Assembly: GCA_937894795.1 (NCBI GenBank) | Contig: CALCQV010000101.1 | Location: forward strand, 1 to 64,000 | DNA: 64,000 bases | Reading direction: 5' to 3' | Source: an uncultured Bacteroidales bacterium | GTDB taxonomy: Bacteria; Bacteroidota; Bacteroidia; Bacteroidales; Lentimicrobiaceae | Part shown: piece after piece, positions 18,635-28,819 of the stretch | Numbering within the stretch: position 1 is the first letter of the stretch | How the letters are laid out: the number at the start of each line of letters is the position of its first letter | Position numbers and translations under genes: made by a program | The notes under the pieces: generated by a model | Seen by the model: only the letters and a program-made list of their open reading frames with translations | The model's database searches: none | Told to the model about the DNA's origin: nothing

Positions 18635-20635
18635 ATGAGCCGCCGACCTTTGATATTAATACTCTGGTTATTAGCAATGACCGGCTTTTATAAAGCAGTA
18701 GCACAGCCAATTCCTGCGCTAACTTGTTTATCAGTAAATTCAGCCACTGATATAGAAGTTACCTGGGGTATTCCTTCAGGTTCTTTTGATGGATTCCGGT
18801 TGAATTATGGCCCCTCCGGAGGTCCTTATACCATAGTTGATTATCCTTCAACAGTCAACTCTGGCATTATATCAGTACCTGATGTATCAACAATGATTTA
18901 TGAGTTTTTCCTTTGTACATTCATAAATTCGCCTTTCAGTCAGTCGGCGGAATCCAACCACCTCTCCACTATATTACTTAATATTACCGGTAATGGCAGC
19001 GGTATTGCCAAACTGGAATGGAACCTACAGGGCGGATCAGATCCTGATTACCGGATATTACGTTCAGTGGATAATCTAAACTTTCTGCCAATGAATACTT
19101 CAACTAATGGGGAGTATTCTGATACTATCAGCTTGCTCTGTAACCCTACCATATTATATTATTTAATTGAACATGGTTCATGTGGTGCCCGGTCAAACGT
19201 GGTGAGTGGGACTTTTTGGGATCAGATGCCACCTGGTGATCCTAAATTGACCCTTATAACCATTGAAAACGGTATGACAGAAGTACACTGGACGCCTAGT
19301 CCCAGTTCAGATGTTGATTCCATTATTGTTGAGCGTAAATTAAATGTATGGAATGAATACCGGATTACAGGCAATAACAATATATTCATTGATAATTTTA
19401 CCACAGATCCTGATTTCATTGATCCATGCAGCAATGTGATAACATATATAGTGCGGGCCAAAGATCAGTGTGATTTAGAGAGTTCAGGTGCCATAAATTA
19501 CACTAATCCACACAACACAATTCTTTTACAGGGGAATACGGAGCAATTGTGTGATAGGAAAGCAAGTTTGCAATGGAATTCGTACGTTAATATGCAACCA
19601 CCGGTTACCCATTATAAAGTGGAAAGATCAACGGGAGGTTCAGCTTTCGTGGATATTGCAGATGTTGCAGTTGCGAATGGTGGGCAATATAATTATATAG
19701 ATCCCGCCATGCTTGAACCCGGGGTAGAGGTTAAATACCGGATTAGCGCTGTAAATAGCAATAATTCATTACTTTCACACAGTTGCGAATTAACCCTTAT
19801 ACCCGATCCTGAACCAATAACATTGTTTGATATAAATTATGTGACTGTAATTGAGAATTCTTTTATCAACATTAATGTGCTGGCTGAACCGGTTTATCTT
19901 CCTGAACAAATTGAAATTTATCGTTCAACCGATGGCCCGCTACAATACCTCACTACTTTAAGTTGGGATGTTTCAGGTGAGTTCAACTTTGAAGATATGG
20001 AAACAAGCGTGAATAACACAAGCTATCAGTACAAAGTCAGAATTTTGGATGCTTGTGGATTTCCGCTTGATTCAAGCTATGTATTTAATTCCATATTACT
20101 GACTATTGCATTGGATGAACAGGGAAACATTTCGTTGTTATGGAATAACCATATAGGGTGGGGTGCTGATTTAGCAGAGTATAAGGTTTATAAATATTCA
20201 GATGGTTCGTTGATAGGTGGGTATCCTATTAGTGTAGCTTCTGATATTACTGATTATAATGAAACTGCCAATCAGGATGACGGCCTTAACACCACGTATG
20301 TTGTGGAGGCTATAAATCAAGATGGCAGAATTAGCCGGTCAAATGAAGTACTATTGCCACGCGCACCTATTATTGATGTACCCACAGCATTCCGCCCTTC
20401 GGGGATTAATTCAAGCTTCAGGCCTATCATGAAAAATATTGATCAGAACGCCTACATTTTTATTGTTTACAACAGATGGGGACAGCAAGTTTTTGAAACT
20501 AGGGATCCGTTAAAGGGGTGGGATGGAAGAATTAAAGGTGAAATTCAGCAAGGAATATACGTATATCAGGTTACTTATCGCGGCCAGGAAGGTACTGACG
20601 CCTACAAACGAGGGTCAGTGATCTTACTTGATTAA
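18635..20635 (+). CDS. Secreted FN3-like protein with T9SS type B sorting domain
   Basis: This 666-residue protein has a signal peptide ending at about KAVA-Q (residue 24). The body (~28-570) consists of five or six fibronectin-III-like modules recognisable by recurring patterns such as AKLEWNLQ, TEVHWTPSPSSDVD and YKVERSTGG. The final ~85 residues are the CHU_C-type sorting domain (DVPTAFRPSG, FIVYNRWGQQVFET, GWDGRIKGE, GIYVYQVTYRG). Such proteins are exported by T9SS and anchored at the surface. No catalytic motif is seen. It diverges from the CUB/BACON gene. The next in-frame ATG is codon 15, which would destroy the signal peptide, so 18635 is kept as the start. Confidence 0.85.
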   Translation: MSRRPLILILWLLAMTGFYKAVAQPIPALTCLSVNSATDIEVTWGIPSGSFDGFRLNYGPSGGPYTIVDYPSTVNSGIISVPDVSTMIYEFFLCTFINSPFSQSAESNHLSTILLNITGNGSGIAKLEWNLQGGSDPDYRILRSVDNLNFLPMNTSTNGEYSDTISLLCNPTILYYLIEHGSCGARSNVVSGTFWDQMPPGDPKLTLITIENGMTEVHWTPSPSSDVDSIIVERKLNVWNEYRITGNNNIFIDNFTTDPDFIDPCSNVITYIVRAKDQCDLESSGAINYTNPHNTILLQGNTEQLCDRKASLQWNSYVNMQPPVTHYKVERSTGGSAFVDIADVAVANGGQYNYIDPAMLEPGVEVKYRISAVNSNNSLLSHSCELTLIPDPEPITLFDINYVTVIENSFININVLAEPVYLPEQIEIYRSTDGPLQYLTTLSWDVSGEFNFEDMETSVNNTSYQYKVRILDACGFPLDSSYVFNSILLTIALDEQGNISLLWNNHIGWGADLAEYKVYKYSDGSLIGGYPISVASDITDYNETANQDDGLNTTYVVEAINQDGRISRSNEVLLPRAPIIDVPTAFRPSGINSSFRPIMKNIDQNAYIFIVYNRWGQQVFETRDPLKGWDGRIKGEIQQGIYVYQVTYRGQEGTDAYKRGSVILLD

Positions 20636-20672
20636 AAAAATAGAAGAGACACTGATCACAGCGTCTCTTCTT
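20634..20672. terminator. Terminator between the FN3-like T9SS gene and the outer-membrane barrel gene
   Basis: AGAAGAGAC (20642-20650) pairs with GTCTCTTCT (20663-20671). On the minus strand it is followed by a run of seven T, giving a strong terminator for the barrel gene; on the plus strand only three T follow. Confidence 0.7.
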
Positions 20673-20735
20673 TAAAAATCTTGTTGTCTGAGTGAATTAT
20701 CCAACTAACTCAGAATATTTTTGTTTGTATACCTT

Positions 20736-21410
20736 CTAGTTGTCGCCGAAGAACCAGGCAACCGACAAACCGAGGCCACGATTTTGGATTGTAGCGCCAT
20801 CATCTGTATAGGAAGAGATATTTGCCAAGCCCAAATTATAGAACAAGCCAATCTGCAGAGCATTTAATTCAACACCTGCTCCTATAGAAACACCAAAATC
20901 CAAGCGTTTAAGATCATCTTCTTCAGCATCAGAACCCCATTCAATAGTTTCGGTTTCATCAGTATCCAATCCTGCACCTGTTATTTTCGATTTCAACTTT
21001 CCACTTAATCCAATGCCAACCAACGGACCTGCAGCACCATATATTTTTGCATCGCCCATTTCAAATGCAGCTTTAAAATTCAGAGGAATGTCGAGATAAT
21101 AATTATTCATACTCTGTTCAACATCCATGGTAATGCCAAAAAGAGTTTCTGATTCGCTATATTTATAACCCTTGGTTGTAATTAATAGCCCCGGCTCAAA
21201 GTAAATAACATCACTCAGAGGAATCTCACATACAGCGCCAACCAGAAAACCTGGTTTCATTTTAAAGTCATCACTTAAAGTTTCTTCATCATCCTTTATT
21301 AGCATGTTGGTCATGTTTCCACCGGCTTTTATGCCGACACGTTGTGCAAATGATTCTGTGGCCATAGCAATTAGCATCACCACAAGTAATAAATTAGTTA
21401 ACTTTTTCAT
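20736..21410 (-). CDS. Small outer-membrane beta-barrel protein (PorT-like family)
   Basis: This protein has 224 residues from the ATG at 21410; an upstream in-frame extension of 33 codons precedes the signal peptide and is rejected. The signal peptide MKKLTNLLLVVMLIAMA ends at about SFA-Q. The mature protein begins RVGIKAGGNMTNM and shows alternating beta strands, a glycine-rich GVSIGAGVELNALQIG segment and a C-terminal aromatic strand (LGLSVAWFFGDN), all typical of the outer membrane beta-barrel family that includes PorT. Two acidic loops are conspicuous. Substrate or partner cannot be inferred. It has its own terminator; no promoter element was identified. Confidence 0.8.
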   Translation of the reverse strand: MKKLTNLLLVVMLIAMATESFAQRVGIKAGGNMTNMLIKDDEETLSDDFKMKPGFLVGAVCEIPLSDVIYFEPGLLITTKGYKYSESETLFGITMDVEQSMNNYYLDIPLNFKAAFEMGDAKIYGAAGPLVGIGLSGKLKSKITGAGLDTDETETIEWGSDAEEDDLKRLDFGVSIGAGVELNALQIGLFYNLGLANISSYTDDGATIQNRGLGLSVAWFFGDN

Positions 21411-21790
21411 AGTAAATAGTTGATTATTACCTACTCGTAAGGCTTTTCGGATCCGCCGCTTCTGATGGATTACGACCTTCAAAAGACTACATAAAAATAG
21501 GGGTAACAATTGATATTTACAAATGTTTTATATCCAATTGCGTCAAAGAGGAAAAATATTTCATTGATGTAAACGCTCATATAAGTCATTGGTAGCCGGT
21601 GAGCATAGAATATGCTATGAGTATAATCATTAAGGTTCAGAATATCAAGTAGATAAATGCTCTTCAAGATGATTGCTTACAAATGAACGGTTGATGCCTG
21701 AAATTTTAGGATTATTTAAGACCAGGATGGCTTTAAGCGGGCGAACTTTATTAATTTTAATTAACTTTGCAAATTCCAAAAAGTAGATAT
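21411..21790. other. Intergenic region between the barrel gene and guaB
   Basis: These 380 bases separate divergent genes. Apart from the guaB -7 element at the right edge I see no conserved RNA fold, repeat or credible small gene. A 62-codon minus-strand frame lacks coding character. Confidence 0.6.
21762..21769 (+). promoter_or_regulatory. -7 promoter element of guaB
   Basis: TAACTTTG matches TAnnTTTG. It overlaps an in-frame TTG at 21767 that could be mistaken for a start codon and so fixes translation at the ATG 21791, with a leader of about 15 bases. Confidence 0.55.
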
Positions 21791-23260
21791 ATGTCGTTCA
21801 GCAATGATAAACTAGTGGGTGAAGGTTATACATACGACGATGTACTCCTTGTACCCGCCTATTCTGAGATACTTCCCCGTGAAGTGGACACAAGTTCCAG
21901 ATTTTCAAGAAATATAAAGGTCAACATTCCAATTGTGTCAGCAGCCATGGATACGGTAACTGATTCTGTAATGGCCATTGCCATGGCCCAGGAAGGTGGA
22001 ATTGGAGTATTGCATAAGAATATGACTATTGAGGATCAAGCTAATGAAGTGAGGAAAGTAAAAAGGGCTGAAAATGGAATGATACTTGACCCAATCACCC
22101 TTCAGGAAGGTGCGCGTGTAGCTGATGCTCTGAAAATAATGGCCGACTTCAAGATAGGAGGGATACCGGTTATTGACGCTAATAATAAACTTGTCGGTAT
22201 AATTACCAACCGTGATCTACGTTTTGAGAGAGACCCTCGCCGTCCGGTTTATGAGGTGATGACTAAAGAGAACCTTATCACGACAACAGAATTTACTGAT
22301 TTTGAGAAGGCCGCCGATATATTGCAGGAGTACAAGATTGAGAAGTTACCGGTTGTTGATAAGGATTTCAAGCTGATAGGCCTGATTACCTATAAGGATA
22401 TCATCAAAATAAAGGCCAGACCCAATGCGTGTAAAGACGAGAGAGGCCGTCTAAGGGTGGCAGCTGCTGTTGGTGTTACCCGCGATATGGTTGAAAGAGT
22501 AGAAGCTCTAGTCGCCAATGGCGTGGATGCTATTGTGATAGATACTGCTCATGGCCATTCAAAAGGAGTTATGGATGCTGCTAAACTTTTTAAAAAGTAC
22601 TTTCCTAATACAGAATTGATAATCGGTAATGTTGGAACAGCTGAAGCTGCAAGAGATTTAATGAAGCTTAAAATTGACGGCATAAAAGTGGGTATTGGTC
22701 CTGGGTCAATATGCACAACCCGTATTATTGCCGGTATTGGTGTTCCTCAACTTACAGCTGTTAATGAGGTGGCCCGTGAGCTTAAAGGAAGTGGTATACC
22801 GGTTATAGCTGATGGTGGAATTCGATATACCGGTGATATTCCTAAGGCTATAGCTGCCGGCGCTGATTGTATAATGGCAGGCAGTCTCTTTGCCGGAGTG
22901 GAAGAATCACCCGGTGAAACAATCATTTTTGAAGGAAGGAAATATAAGACATACAGAGGTATGGGATCAGTTGAAGCTATGCAGAAGGGTTCTAAGGATC
23001 GATATTTTCAGGATGCAGAGGATGATATCAAAAAGCTGGTACCTGAAGGAATTGTTGGTAGAGTGCCTTATAAAGGAACTCTTTCAGAAGTGATACATCA
23101 ACTTGTGGGCGGACTAAGATCAGGAATGGGATATACAGGGTCAGCCACTATTGAACAACTCCAGCTGGCCAGGTTTATGAAAATAACAACCGCAGGTGTT
23201 ACTGAAAGTCATCCACACGATATTACCATCACCAGGGAGGCTCCTAATTATAGCCGGTAA
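21791..23260 (+). CDS. guaB: IMP dehydrogenase
   Basis: This 489-residue enzyme oxidises IMP to XMP with NAD+, the committed step of GMP synthesis. The catalytic cysteine is Cys308 in [10 protein letters not shown]. Two CBS domains lie between about residues 95 and 205 inside the TIM barrel. DGGIRYTGD and the flap segment RYFQDAED follow. The start is the ATG at 21791; an in-frame TTG eight codons upstream lies inside the promoter element. Length is standard. It is followed by the foldase genes after 78 bases. Confidence 0.97.
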   Translation: MSFSNDKLVGEGYTYDDVLLVPAYSEILPREVDTSSRFSRNIKVNIPIVSAAMDTVTDSVMAIAMAQEGGIGVLHKNMTIEDQANEVRKVKRAENGMILDPITLQEGARVADALKIMADFKIGGIPVIDANNKLVGIITNRDLRFERDPRRPVYEVMTKENLITTTEFTDFEKAADILQEYKIEKLPVVDKDFKLIGLITYKDIIKIKARPNACKDERGRLRVAAAVGVTRDMVERVEALVANGVDAIVIDTAHGHSKGVMDAAKLFKKYFPNTELIIGNVGTAEAARDLMKLKIDGIKVGIGPGSICTTRIIAGIGVPQLTAVNEVARELKGSGIPVIADGGIRYTGDIPKAIAAGADCIMAGSLFAGVEESPGETIIFEGRKYKTYRGMGSVEAMQKGSKDRYFQDAEDDIKKLVPEGIVGRVPYKGTLSEVIHQLVGGLRSGMGYTGSATIEQLQLARFMKITTAGVTESHPHDITITREAPNYSR

Positions 23261-23338
23261 TCATAATGACTTACAGGATTCTAAAAATAACTAGCAATTG
23301 AAATAACCCAGAATACAATCTGAAATTTTAAACAAAAC

Positions 23339-25348
23339 ATGAATATCCTTACAATGAAAAAGAAACAGTATGCCATCTCTGTACTAATAAGCGTGATAAC
23401 TCTAATGTTGATGACACCTGTTGCAGCGCAGGAAAAAGATCCGGTTGTACTCAAAGTTGCCAATGAAGAGATTACCCGTGGTGAGTTTCTTAATATCTAC
23501 CAGAAGAATAATGTAAATGGTGACGCCATTGATAGAAAATCACTGGAAGAATATATGGAGCTATACATCAACTTCCGCCTTAAAGTTAAAGAAGCTGAAA
23601 GTTTAGGTATGGATACCATGCGTTCGTTTAAGGATGAACTGGCAGGTTACCGCAAACAACTTGCTCAACCCTATCTTATTGATGAGAAAATGAACAAGGC
23701 ATTGCTGGAAGAAGCATATGAACATAAGAAAGAAGATATTCGTGCCAGTCACCTGTTGGTTAAAGTTGATAGAGGAGCTTCACCCGAAGATACATTGGCA
23801 GCCTACAAGAAGATTATGAGCATTCGTAAGCGAATATTGAATGGAGAAGACTTTGGCAAAGTGGCTATGGAAAACTCTGATGACCTTTCAGCCAGTGACA
23901 GGACAGTAGATAATAAAACCATTAAAGGAAATAAGGGTGATCTCGGATATTTTACTGTTTTTGATATGGTTTATCCATTTGAGACAGGGGCATATAAAAC
24001 TAAAGTTGGCGAGGTATCTATGCCAATACGCAGTGATTTTGGATATCACTTGATTAAAGTTACTGACCGTAAGCCAGCATTAGGAAGAGTTCAGGTAGCT
24101 CATATTTTGATGAGAGCACCGGCTAATGCCACAGCCGCTGACAGTGCTGAAATGGATCGCAAAGCGCTGGAAGTATTTAACAAATTGAAAGAAGGCGAGG
24201 ATTTTTCCTCAATGGCTAAGCAGTATTCAGAAGACAAAACAACAGCCACCAAAGGAGGCGTTTTACCATGGTTTGGAGCTAATCGCATGATTCCTGAATT
24301 CATAAAAGAAGTTTCAAAACTTAAGGAATCCGGTGAGATTTCCAAACCCTTCACATCTTCATTTGGGTGGCATATAGTTAAACTACTTGAAAGAAAAGAA
24401 ATAGGTTCTTATGAAGATAATCTGAATGACCTGAAGCAGAATCTTTCACGCAGTGACAGGGCTAAAAAGAGTGAAGAGGCGTTGCTAAACCGCATTAAGG
24501 AAGAGTATAAGTTTACTCAGAAACTGAAAGTTAGAAATGAATTCTATAAAGTGATAACTGATACCATCTTCAAGGGAGGATGGAATATAAATGCGGCAAA
24601 AGGGATGAATAAGAATATGTTTACCATTGGACGTCGTAATTATACTCAGTCAGACTTTGCCCAATGGATAGCATCAAATCAGCGACAGGGAGCTAAAGAG
24701 AGCATTCCCTTATATGTTGACAGAATGTATGCTACGTTTGTTAATCAGAAACTGTTGGAATATGAGGACAGCCAGCTGGAACGAAAATATCCGGAGTTCA
24801 GAATGCTCATGAAAGAGTATAGAGATGGAATTCTGTTATTCGAACTCACTGAACAGAAAATATGGTCAAAAGCAAGTAAAGACACGTTGGGACTTGAATC
24901 TTATTATAGTGCAAATAAAAACAACTATATGTGGGGACAGCGTGTTGACGCTTCAATATTCACATTGAATACTACAGAAAAGAAAATCATTGATCAATTA
25001 AAATCTTTAGTTAATAAAGGACTTACTGATACTGAACTTCTTGAAATGATAAACAATGACAGTACAACTGTACTGTCAATTGATCGTCGTAAGTACGAAA
25101 AAGGTGACAATGCTTTGGTAGATAATATGAAATGGAAATCCGGGGAAGTAGCAGAAACAGTTGAAAATGGGAAAGCCACTCTTGTAAGAATCAATACCTT
25201 AATAGCACCGGAACCTAAAAAACTGAACGAAGCCCGTGGTATTGTTACAGCAAACTATCAGGATTATCTGGAGCAGGAATGGATCAAGGAATTAAGAAAT
25301 AAATACTCTTTTGAAGTAAATGAAGAGGTGCTAACATCAATAAAATAA
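23339..25348 (+). CDS. Periplasmic peptidyl-prolyl isomerase with two parvulin domains
   Basis: This 669-residue protein has a signal peptide ending near PVAA-Q. An N-terminal SurA_N-like chaperone segment is followed by two parvulin domains, the first starting at DIRASHLLVKV near residue 138 and the second at RVQVAHILMRAP near 250; both have the GG/DLG and FGYHLIKV/FGWHIVKL motifs. The C-terminal ~300 residues form a helical chaperone-like region. The family assists outer-membrane protein folding. A second in-frame ATG at 23354 (MKKKQYAI) gives a more usual signal peptide and could be the true start. The stop codon overlaps the next ATG by one base, so the genes are translationally coupled. 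Confidence 0.9.
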   Translation: MNILTMKKKQYAISVLISVITLMLMTPVAAQEKDPVVLKVANEEITRGEFLNIYQKNNVNGDAIDRKSLEEYMELYINFRLKVKEAESLGMDTMRSFKDELAGYRKQLAQPYLIDEKMNKALLEEAYEHKKEDIRASHLLVKVDRGASPEDTLAAYKKIMSIRKRILNGEDFGKVAMENSDDLSASDRTVDNKTIKGNKGDLGYFTVFDMVYPFETGAYKTKVGEVSMPIRSDFGYHLIKVTDRKPALGRVQVAHILMRAPANATAADSAEMDRKALEVFNKLKEGEDFSSMAKQYSEDKTTATKGGVLPWFGANRMIPEFIKEVSKLKESGEISKPFTSSFGWHIVKLLERKEIGSYEDNLNDLKQNLSRSDRAKKSEEALLNRIKEEYKFTQKLKVRNEFYKVITDTIFKGGWNINAAKGMNKNMFTIGRRNYTQSDFAQWIASNQRQGAKESIPLYVDRMYATFVNQKLLEYEDSQLERKYPEFRMLMKEYRDGILLFELTEQKIWSKASKDTLGLESYYSANKNNYMWGQRVDASIFTLNTTEKKIIDQLKSLVNKGLTDTELLEMINNDSTTVLSIDRRKYEKGDNALVDNMKWKSGEVAETVENGKATLVRINTLIAPEPKKLNEARGIVTANYQDYLEQEWIKELRNKYSFEVNEEVLTSIK

Positions 25349-26214
25349 TGCATTTCAGGGTACTATTTCTTTTCATACTGATAATTGCTGTGTTTACCAA
25401 TATCGGCTGTAATAAGTTTGATTCAGTTAAGCGTGGACAAGTGATTGCGGTATGCTATGGTCAGAATCTTTATCATGAAGATATCAGTGAGATAGTACCA
25501 CCAGGTACCTCAGCCAACGATAGCATTGCTATTATTAAGCAGTTCATAAATAATTGGATAATGCAACAGATAATGCTGCATCAGGCTGAGAAGAATCTGT
25601 CAGTTTCGCAGAAGGACTTTAAAGAGCAGGTGGAATCTTATCGCAATTCACTGGTTATTTACGCCTATGAGAGTGAGTTGATACAACAGAAACTTGACAC
25701 TGTAATCACCATGGCTCAGATAGAGGAATTCTATAATAATAACCAGAATGATTTTCAATTACATGAAGATATAGTCAGGGTGAGGTATGTAAAGATTCCT
25801 GAAATAGGGCAAAAGCCTGATCTGGTAAAAAAGGTGACCAAGCTTTTAAAGTCAGAAGATGAAGATGATGTTGAGAAGTTATATGAGCTCTGTGAGCAGT
25901 CAATGTTAAATTGCTATCTGGAAGATGAAACATGGATAAGATTCGACGATTTGTTAAATGAAATACCGATAAAAACAGATGACCGTGAGGCTTTTTTAAG
26001 TAACCGGAAGTACTATGAGACCAAGGATTCACTCTATATGTATCAGGTGAATTTTCTGGAAAGTAAGACTAAAGAGGGTGTTTCACCGTTGTCATTTGAA
26101 GTTAAAAATATCAGAAACCTTTTGTTAAATCGTCGCAAAATTGAACTTATGGATCGTATGCAACAAGATTTATTCCAGGAAGCACTTAAAAACAAGGAGT
26201 TTACGATCTATTAA
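25348..26214 (+). CDS. SurA-like lipoprotein with degenerate isomerase domain
   Basis: This 288-residue protein has an N-terminal lipobox-like stretch, NIGC, with Cys21 as the likely lipidated residue. The region ~30-130 resembles the SurA/PpiD N-terminal domain (IIKQFINNWIMQQIMLHQAE). The position of a parvulin domain follows, but the conserved ASHILV, GG and FGYH signatures are absent. Isomerase activity is therefore unlikely and a chaperone role is inferred. It starts on the last base of the preceding isomerase gene and is followed after 24 bases by a second SurA-like gene. A helical C-terminus ends the protein. Confidence 0.75.
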   Translation: MHFRVLFLFILIIAVFTNIGCNKFDSVKRGQVIAVCYGQNLYHEDISEIVPPGTSANDSIAIIKQFINNWIMQQIMLHQAEKNLSVSQKDFKEQVESYRNSLVIYAYESELIQQKLDTVITMAQIEEFYNNNQNDFQLHEDIVRVRYVKIPEIGQKPDLVKKVTKLLKSEDEDDVEKLYELCEQSMLNCYLEDETWIRFDDLLNEIPIKTDDREAFLSNRKYYETKDSLYMYQVNFLESKTKEGVSPLSFEVKNIRNLLLNRRKIELMDRMQQDLFQEALKNKEFTIY

Positions 26215-26238
26215 ACATATTCCCTGAAAAAAACGAAG

Positions 26239-27585
26239 ATGAAAAAAATATCAAGTATACTTGTAATATTAATACTCCTGTCAAGTATTAACCGCAGTAT
26301 TGCTCAAGAACAGGTTATTGATGAAGTGGTTGCAGTGGTTGGTGCAAATTATATCCTGGCATCAGAAGTTGAAACGCAATACATTCAATACAGAGAACAA
26401 GGAGCTGTCTCGGATGCCCGGGCTTTAAGATGCAGAATATTTGAAGACTTGCTTTTTCAAAAACTAATGCTGAATCAGGCAGAGTTAGACAGTGTAGTAA
26501 TTACAGATGATATGGTTAATCAAACAATGGATGCCAGATTTAGGTATTACATCCAGCAGTTTGGTTCACAGGAAAAGATGGAGAAGTTCTATAAGAAATC
26601 ACTGCTTGAAATCAGAGAGGACTTCCGTTCGGTCGTCAAGCAACAATTGATGGTTGATGAAGTGCAACAAAAGCTGGTAAAAGATATTAAAGTAACACCT
26701 GCCGAGGTTAGGCGCATGTTCAATGAACTGCCTAAAGATAGTGTGCCTATGATTGAAAAGGAATATGAAATAGGGAGAATTGTCAAAGAACCGGCAATCA
26801 GTAAAGAAGAAATGGATGCTACAAGGGATCGGCTTAGAGCATTGCGTGAGCGAATACTGAACGGTGAGAATTTCAATGCTTTAGCTGTGCTTTATTCTGA
26901 AGATCCGGGTTCCTCAAAAAAAGGTGGTGAAATAGGATTTGTCGGCCGTGGACAGCTATATCCCGAGTATGAAGCTGCATCTTTTCAACTTAAAAAAGGG
27001 GAAATATCTGATATAATTAAAACCAAGGCAGGATATCACATAATTCAATTAATAGAGAGAAGAGGTGAGCAGATTAATACACGGCATATACTGTTGATGC
27101 CTAAAGTCTCAGAGGAAGAAATCAATAAAGCATCCAAACTCTTGGATAGTGTGTCAGTACTTATTAGAGAGAAGAAGTTGACATTTGAAGAAGCCGCTCT
27201 CAAGTATTCTGATGATCCGGGTAAGATAAATGGTGGTTTGATAGTTAATCCAAATTCAGGAAATACACGATTCCCTGCTGCGCAGCTTGATCTTAAGGTA
27301 TTAAATGTTGTGGAAAAGCTCAATACAGGTGATGTGTCCCGACCTATTGCACTGCTAAATGATGAAGGGAAACAGACTCTCCAATTGCTTTACCTGGCCA
27401 CTCAAACTATACCGCACAGGGCAAACCTTAAGGAAGATTACAATGAAATTCAGGAGTGGGCACTTAATAAGAAGAAGGGTGAAGTGATTGACAAGTGGCT
27501 CAGTGACAAAATATCAAAGACATACTTCAGAATAAGTGAAGGATATAAGGATTGTAAATTTATGCATGACTGGGAAATAAAATAG
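26239..27585 (+). CDS. SurA-like periplasmic chaperone / peptidyl-prolyl isomerase
   Basis: This 448-residue protein has a signal peptide ending at about RSIA-Q (residue 22). The SurA_N domain follows (VVGANYILASEVETQ), then a first parvulin domain (~170-275; ALRERILNGENFNALAVLYSED, GGEIGFVGRG, AGYHIIQL) and a second, weaker one (~280-385; NTRHILLMPKVSEEE). This is the canonical SurA layout and length. SurA escorts unfolded outer-membrane proteins across the periplasm. It is the third of three consecutive foldase genes. MoxR follows after a 97-base gap and may be a separate transcript. Confidence 0.92.
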   Translation: MKKISSILVILILLSSINRSIAQEQVIDEVVAVVGANYILASEVETQYIQYREQGAVSDARALRCRIFEDLLFQKLMLNQAELDSVVITDDMVNQTMDARFRYYIQQFGSQEKMEKFYKKSLLEIREDFRSVVKQQLMVDEVQQKLVKDIKVTPAEVRRMFNELPKDSVPMIEKEYEIGRIVKEPAISKEEMDATRDRLRALRERILNGENFNALAVLYSEDPGSSKKGGEIGFVGRGQLYPEYEAASFQLKKGEISDIIKTKAGYHIIQLIERRGEQINTRHILLMPKVSEEEINKASKLLDSVSVLIREKKLTFEEAALKYSDDPGKINGGLIVNPNSGNTRFPAAQLDLKVLNVVEKLNTGDVSRPIALLNDEGKQTLQLLYLATQTIPHRANLKEDYNEIQEWALNKKKGEVIDKWLSDKISKTYFRISEGYKDCKFMHDWEIK

Positions 27586-27682
27586 CTGGCATATCAGGCC
27601 ACTTTACCTGATAAACACTATATATATTCTCAACCGGCATACCGGTATTGATTATTATTTATCAGTTAATAAATCATTTGAA

Positions 27683-28651
27683 ATGATCACTTTTAAATCA
27701 GATGTTGAAGCAGTTGACTCATTCGTTGATAAATATAAACAACTAACAGGTGAGATTAGCAAAGTTATTGTTGGACAGGATGATGTAGTGAAGGATGTAC
27801 TGATATGCATTTTCAGTAAAGGGCATGCATTGCTTGTTGGAGTACCCGGACTTGCAAAAACATTGTTGGTTAATACTATAGCCAGATCACTTGGTTTGAC
27901 ATATAGCCGCATTCAATTTACCCCTGATTTGATGCCTTCAGATATATTGGGAACTGAGATATTGGATGAGAACCGACGATTCCGTTTTCTTAAAGGGCCA
28001 ATATTCGCTAATATTATTTTGGCTGACGAGATCAACAGAACGCCGCCAAAAACACAATCAGCATTATTAGAAGCCATGCAGGAAAAAGCTGTAACTGTTG
28101 CTGGTGAAAGCCATCTGCTTGCAGAACCATTTTTTGTTTTGGCCACCCAAAACCCTATTGAGCAAGAGGGGACATACCCATTGCCAGAAGCACAACTAGA
28201 CAGATTCATGCTGAATATCTGGCTTGATTATCCTTCGTTTGAGCAAGAAATATCGGTTGTAAAAAATACCACCACAGAAAAGGTCAGTACCACGAATGTT
28301 GTTTTAACCACCGAAGAGATTTTATTCTATCAGAACCTTATAAGAAGAATACCGGTACCCGATAATGTATATCAGTATGCAGTTACAGTAGCGGCCCGTA
28401 CCAGGCCGGGAACAAAGCATGCACATGAATGGGCAAATAAATATATTACATGGGGAGCCGGTCCGCGTGCTTCACAATATATGATTATCGGTGCTAAATG
28501 CCATGCAGCCCTGAATGGTAAATATTCACCTGATATTGAAGATGTTCAAGCGGTGGCTACTAATATACTCCGACATCGTATTGTACGGAACTATAAAGCG
28601 GAAGCGGAAGGAATAACTGTAAAGGCAATTGTTGATAAACTACTTGAGTAA
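27683..28651 (+). CDS. MoxR-family AAA+ ATPase
   Basis: This 322-residue protein has Walker A in GVPGLAKT (near residue 53), Walker B in IILADEINR (near 114), and the MoxR signature QNPIEQEGTYPLPEAQLDRF around 150-170. The lid domain follows. MoxR proteins act as cytosolic chaperones or modulators, usually with VWA-domain partners. No VWA or DUF58 gene lies downstream here; the next gene is a transport adaptor. The gene follows the foldase genes, as in many Bacteroidota. Confidence 0.93.
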   Translation: MITFKSDVEAVDSFVDKYKQLTGEISKVIVGQDDVVKDVLICIFSKGHALLVGVPGLAKTLLVNTIARSLGLTYSRIQFTPDLMPSDILGTEILDENRRFRFLKGPIFANIILADEINRTPPKTQSALLEAMQEKAVTVAGESHLLAEPFFVLATQNPIEQEGTYPLPEAQLDRFMLNIWLDYPSFEQEISVVKNTTTEKVSTTNVVLTTEEILFYQNLIRRIPVPDNVYQYAVTVAARTRPGTKHAHEWANKYITWGAGPRASQYMIIGAKCHAALNGKYSPDIEDVQAVATNILRHRIVRNYKAEAEGITVKAIVDKLLE

Positions 28652-28762
28652 TAGATTGCGACTAAGTAGAGAAATGTTCTGATTTGTCTTATTTTGACTT
28701 TGTTTCAATCAACCTGATAGTACACATTTATTATTTATATGCAGAATATCCCAATAAAGTAA

Positions 28763-28770
28763 TAATTTTG
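28763..28770 (+). promoter_or_regulatory. -7 promoter element of the adaptor-permease-TolC unit
   Basis: TAATTTTG lies 50 bases before the adaptor ATG, giving a leader of about 43 bases. No -33 TTG is evident. The rest of the 168-base gap after MoxR holds nothing recognisable. Confidence 0.45.
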
Positions 28771-28819
28771 TCGTTAAAGCACTAAGTATTACTTACAGTT
28801 ATAAAAATAAGAAATTCCT

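Noticed and set aside
21479..21667. 62-codon minus-strand frame between the barrel gene and guaB
   Set aside because: Short, A/T-driven composition, no promoter or conserved motif.
21767..21790. TTG start eight codons upstream of guaB ATG
   Set aside because: It lies in the TAACTTTG promoter element, so it cannot be in the mRNA.
27683..28651. MoxR gene as the missing ATPase of the exporter
   Set aside because: It has MoxR-specific motifs and no ABC signature, and a separate promoter follows it.
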